From: Candidatus Firestoneibacteriota bacterium
Lineage (GTDB): Bacteria; Oederibacteriota; JAAXVQ01
DNA length: 7,501 bases
Direction: 5' to 3'
Assembly: GCA_013335425.1 (NCBI GenBank)
Contig: JAAXVQ010000089.1
Location: 1-7,501 of the forward strand
Shown: positions 7,241-7,501 of the stretch, in pieces
How positions within the stretch are numbered: the first letter of the stretch is position 1
Layout: each line of letters starts with the position of its first letter
Notes under the pieces: model-generated
The model's database searches: none
Seen by the model: only the letters and a program-made list of their open reading frames with translations
What the model was told of the DNA's origin: nothing
Position numbers and translations under genes: made by a program

Positions 7241-7501
7241 CGCGCCGCGTGGTGATTACGGGTCTGGGCGCTTTGACGCCCTTGGGTCTGGGCGTGGCCG
7301 ATCTCTGGGAAGGCTTGGCCGCCAATCGTTCGGGCGTGCGCCGGGCGCCGGAATGGGAAGCCGTGCCGGGGCTGAACGTGCGCATCGGCGCGTTCGTGCC
7401 GGACTTCAACGAAAAGGTCATCCCGCGCCCGGCCCGCCGCACCATGGGGCGCGTGGCGCAACTGGCGGCCGTGGCCTGTCAGCAAGCGGCGCAGAATGCC
7501 G
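7237..7501 (+). CDS. FabF-type beta-ketoacyl-ACP synthase, N-terminal part (3'-truncated)
   Basis: The frame opens at ATG 7237 and stays open to the window end (88 codons visible). It begins MTRRVVITGLGALTPLG, the standard opening of condensing enzymes of the KAS II/FabF group, followed by ADLWEGLAANRSGVRRA, which fits the usual WxxLxxGxSG segment. An IPRPARRTMGRVAQLA stretch near residues 65-80 corresponds to the basic region followed by a helix in KAS enzymes. The catalytic Cys-His-His triad lies downstream of the window and cannot be checked. It could therefore be an active synthase or a chain-length-factor-like partner; aryl polyene clusters carry both. It overlaps the flavoprotein gene by four bases. 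There is no strong Shine-Dalgarno, so expression probably depends on translation of that gene. The role would be elongation of the cluster's acyl chain with malonyl-ACP. Confidence 0.88.
   Translation, partial: MTRRVVITGLGALTPLGLGVADLWEGLAANRSGVRRAPEWEAVPGLNVRIGAFVPDFNEKVIPRPARRTMGRVAQLAAVACQQAAQNA

Overview
The window is a gene-dense, single-strand stretch with high GC (by eye roughly 60%). All five recognisable genes are on the + strand. They read as part of an aryl-polyene-like lipid or pigment biosynthesis cluster from a Gram-negative bacterium. The Gram-negative assignment is an inference from the RND/MMPL exporter and the cluster type. The phylum cannot be fixed from the sequence alone; Verrucomicrobiota/Kiritimatiellota, Desulfobacterota and candidate phyla with polyketide-like fatty acid clusters are all plausible. 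I see no RNA genes, insertion sequences, CRISPR arrays or attachment sites, and no gene-free stretch above 300 bases.

Layout: (1) 1-483, the C-terminal part of a PaaK-type AMP-forming acyl/aryl ligase, truncated by the window edge. (2) 515-1693, a family 2 glycosyltransferase with a C-terminal DUF2062 membrane domain. (3) 1743-5549, a 1268-residue protein joining an MMPL/RND exporter, a PlsC-type acyltransferase and a SAM-dependent methyltransferase in one chain. (4) 5550-5731, the only sizeable intergenic gap (182 bases), with a possible promoter and two small adjacent hairpins. (5) 5732-7240, a phytoene desaturase/RetSat-like FAD oxidoreductase. (6) 7237-7501, the start of a FabF-type beta-ketoacyl-ACP synthase, overlapping the flavoprotein by ATGA and running off the window.

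Working model (inference): the ligase activates a starter acid. Ketosynthases, with ACP, dehydratase and reductase genes expected outside the window, extend it into a polyene or similar unsaturated chain. The flavoprotein changes the saturation or geometry of that chain. The glycosyltransferase, acyltransferase and methyltransferase decorate it or attach it to a lipid, and the MMPL unit moves it out of the inner membrane. In E. coli-type aryl polyene clusters the exporter, acyltransferase and methyltransferase are separate genes, so their fusion here is the most distinctive feature. The CrtI-like flavoprotein coupled to a ketosynthase also leaves open a product other than a classical aryl polyene, for example a ladderane-type or otherwise modified acyl chain.
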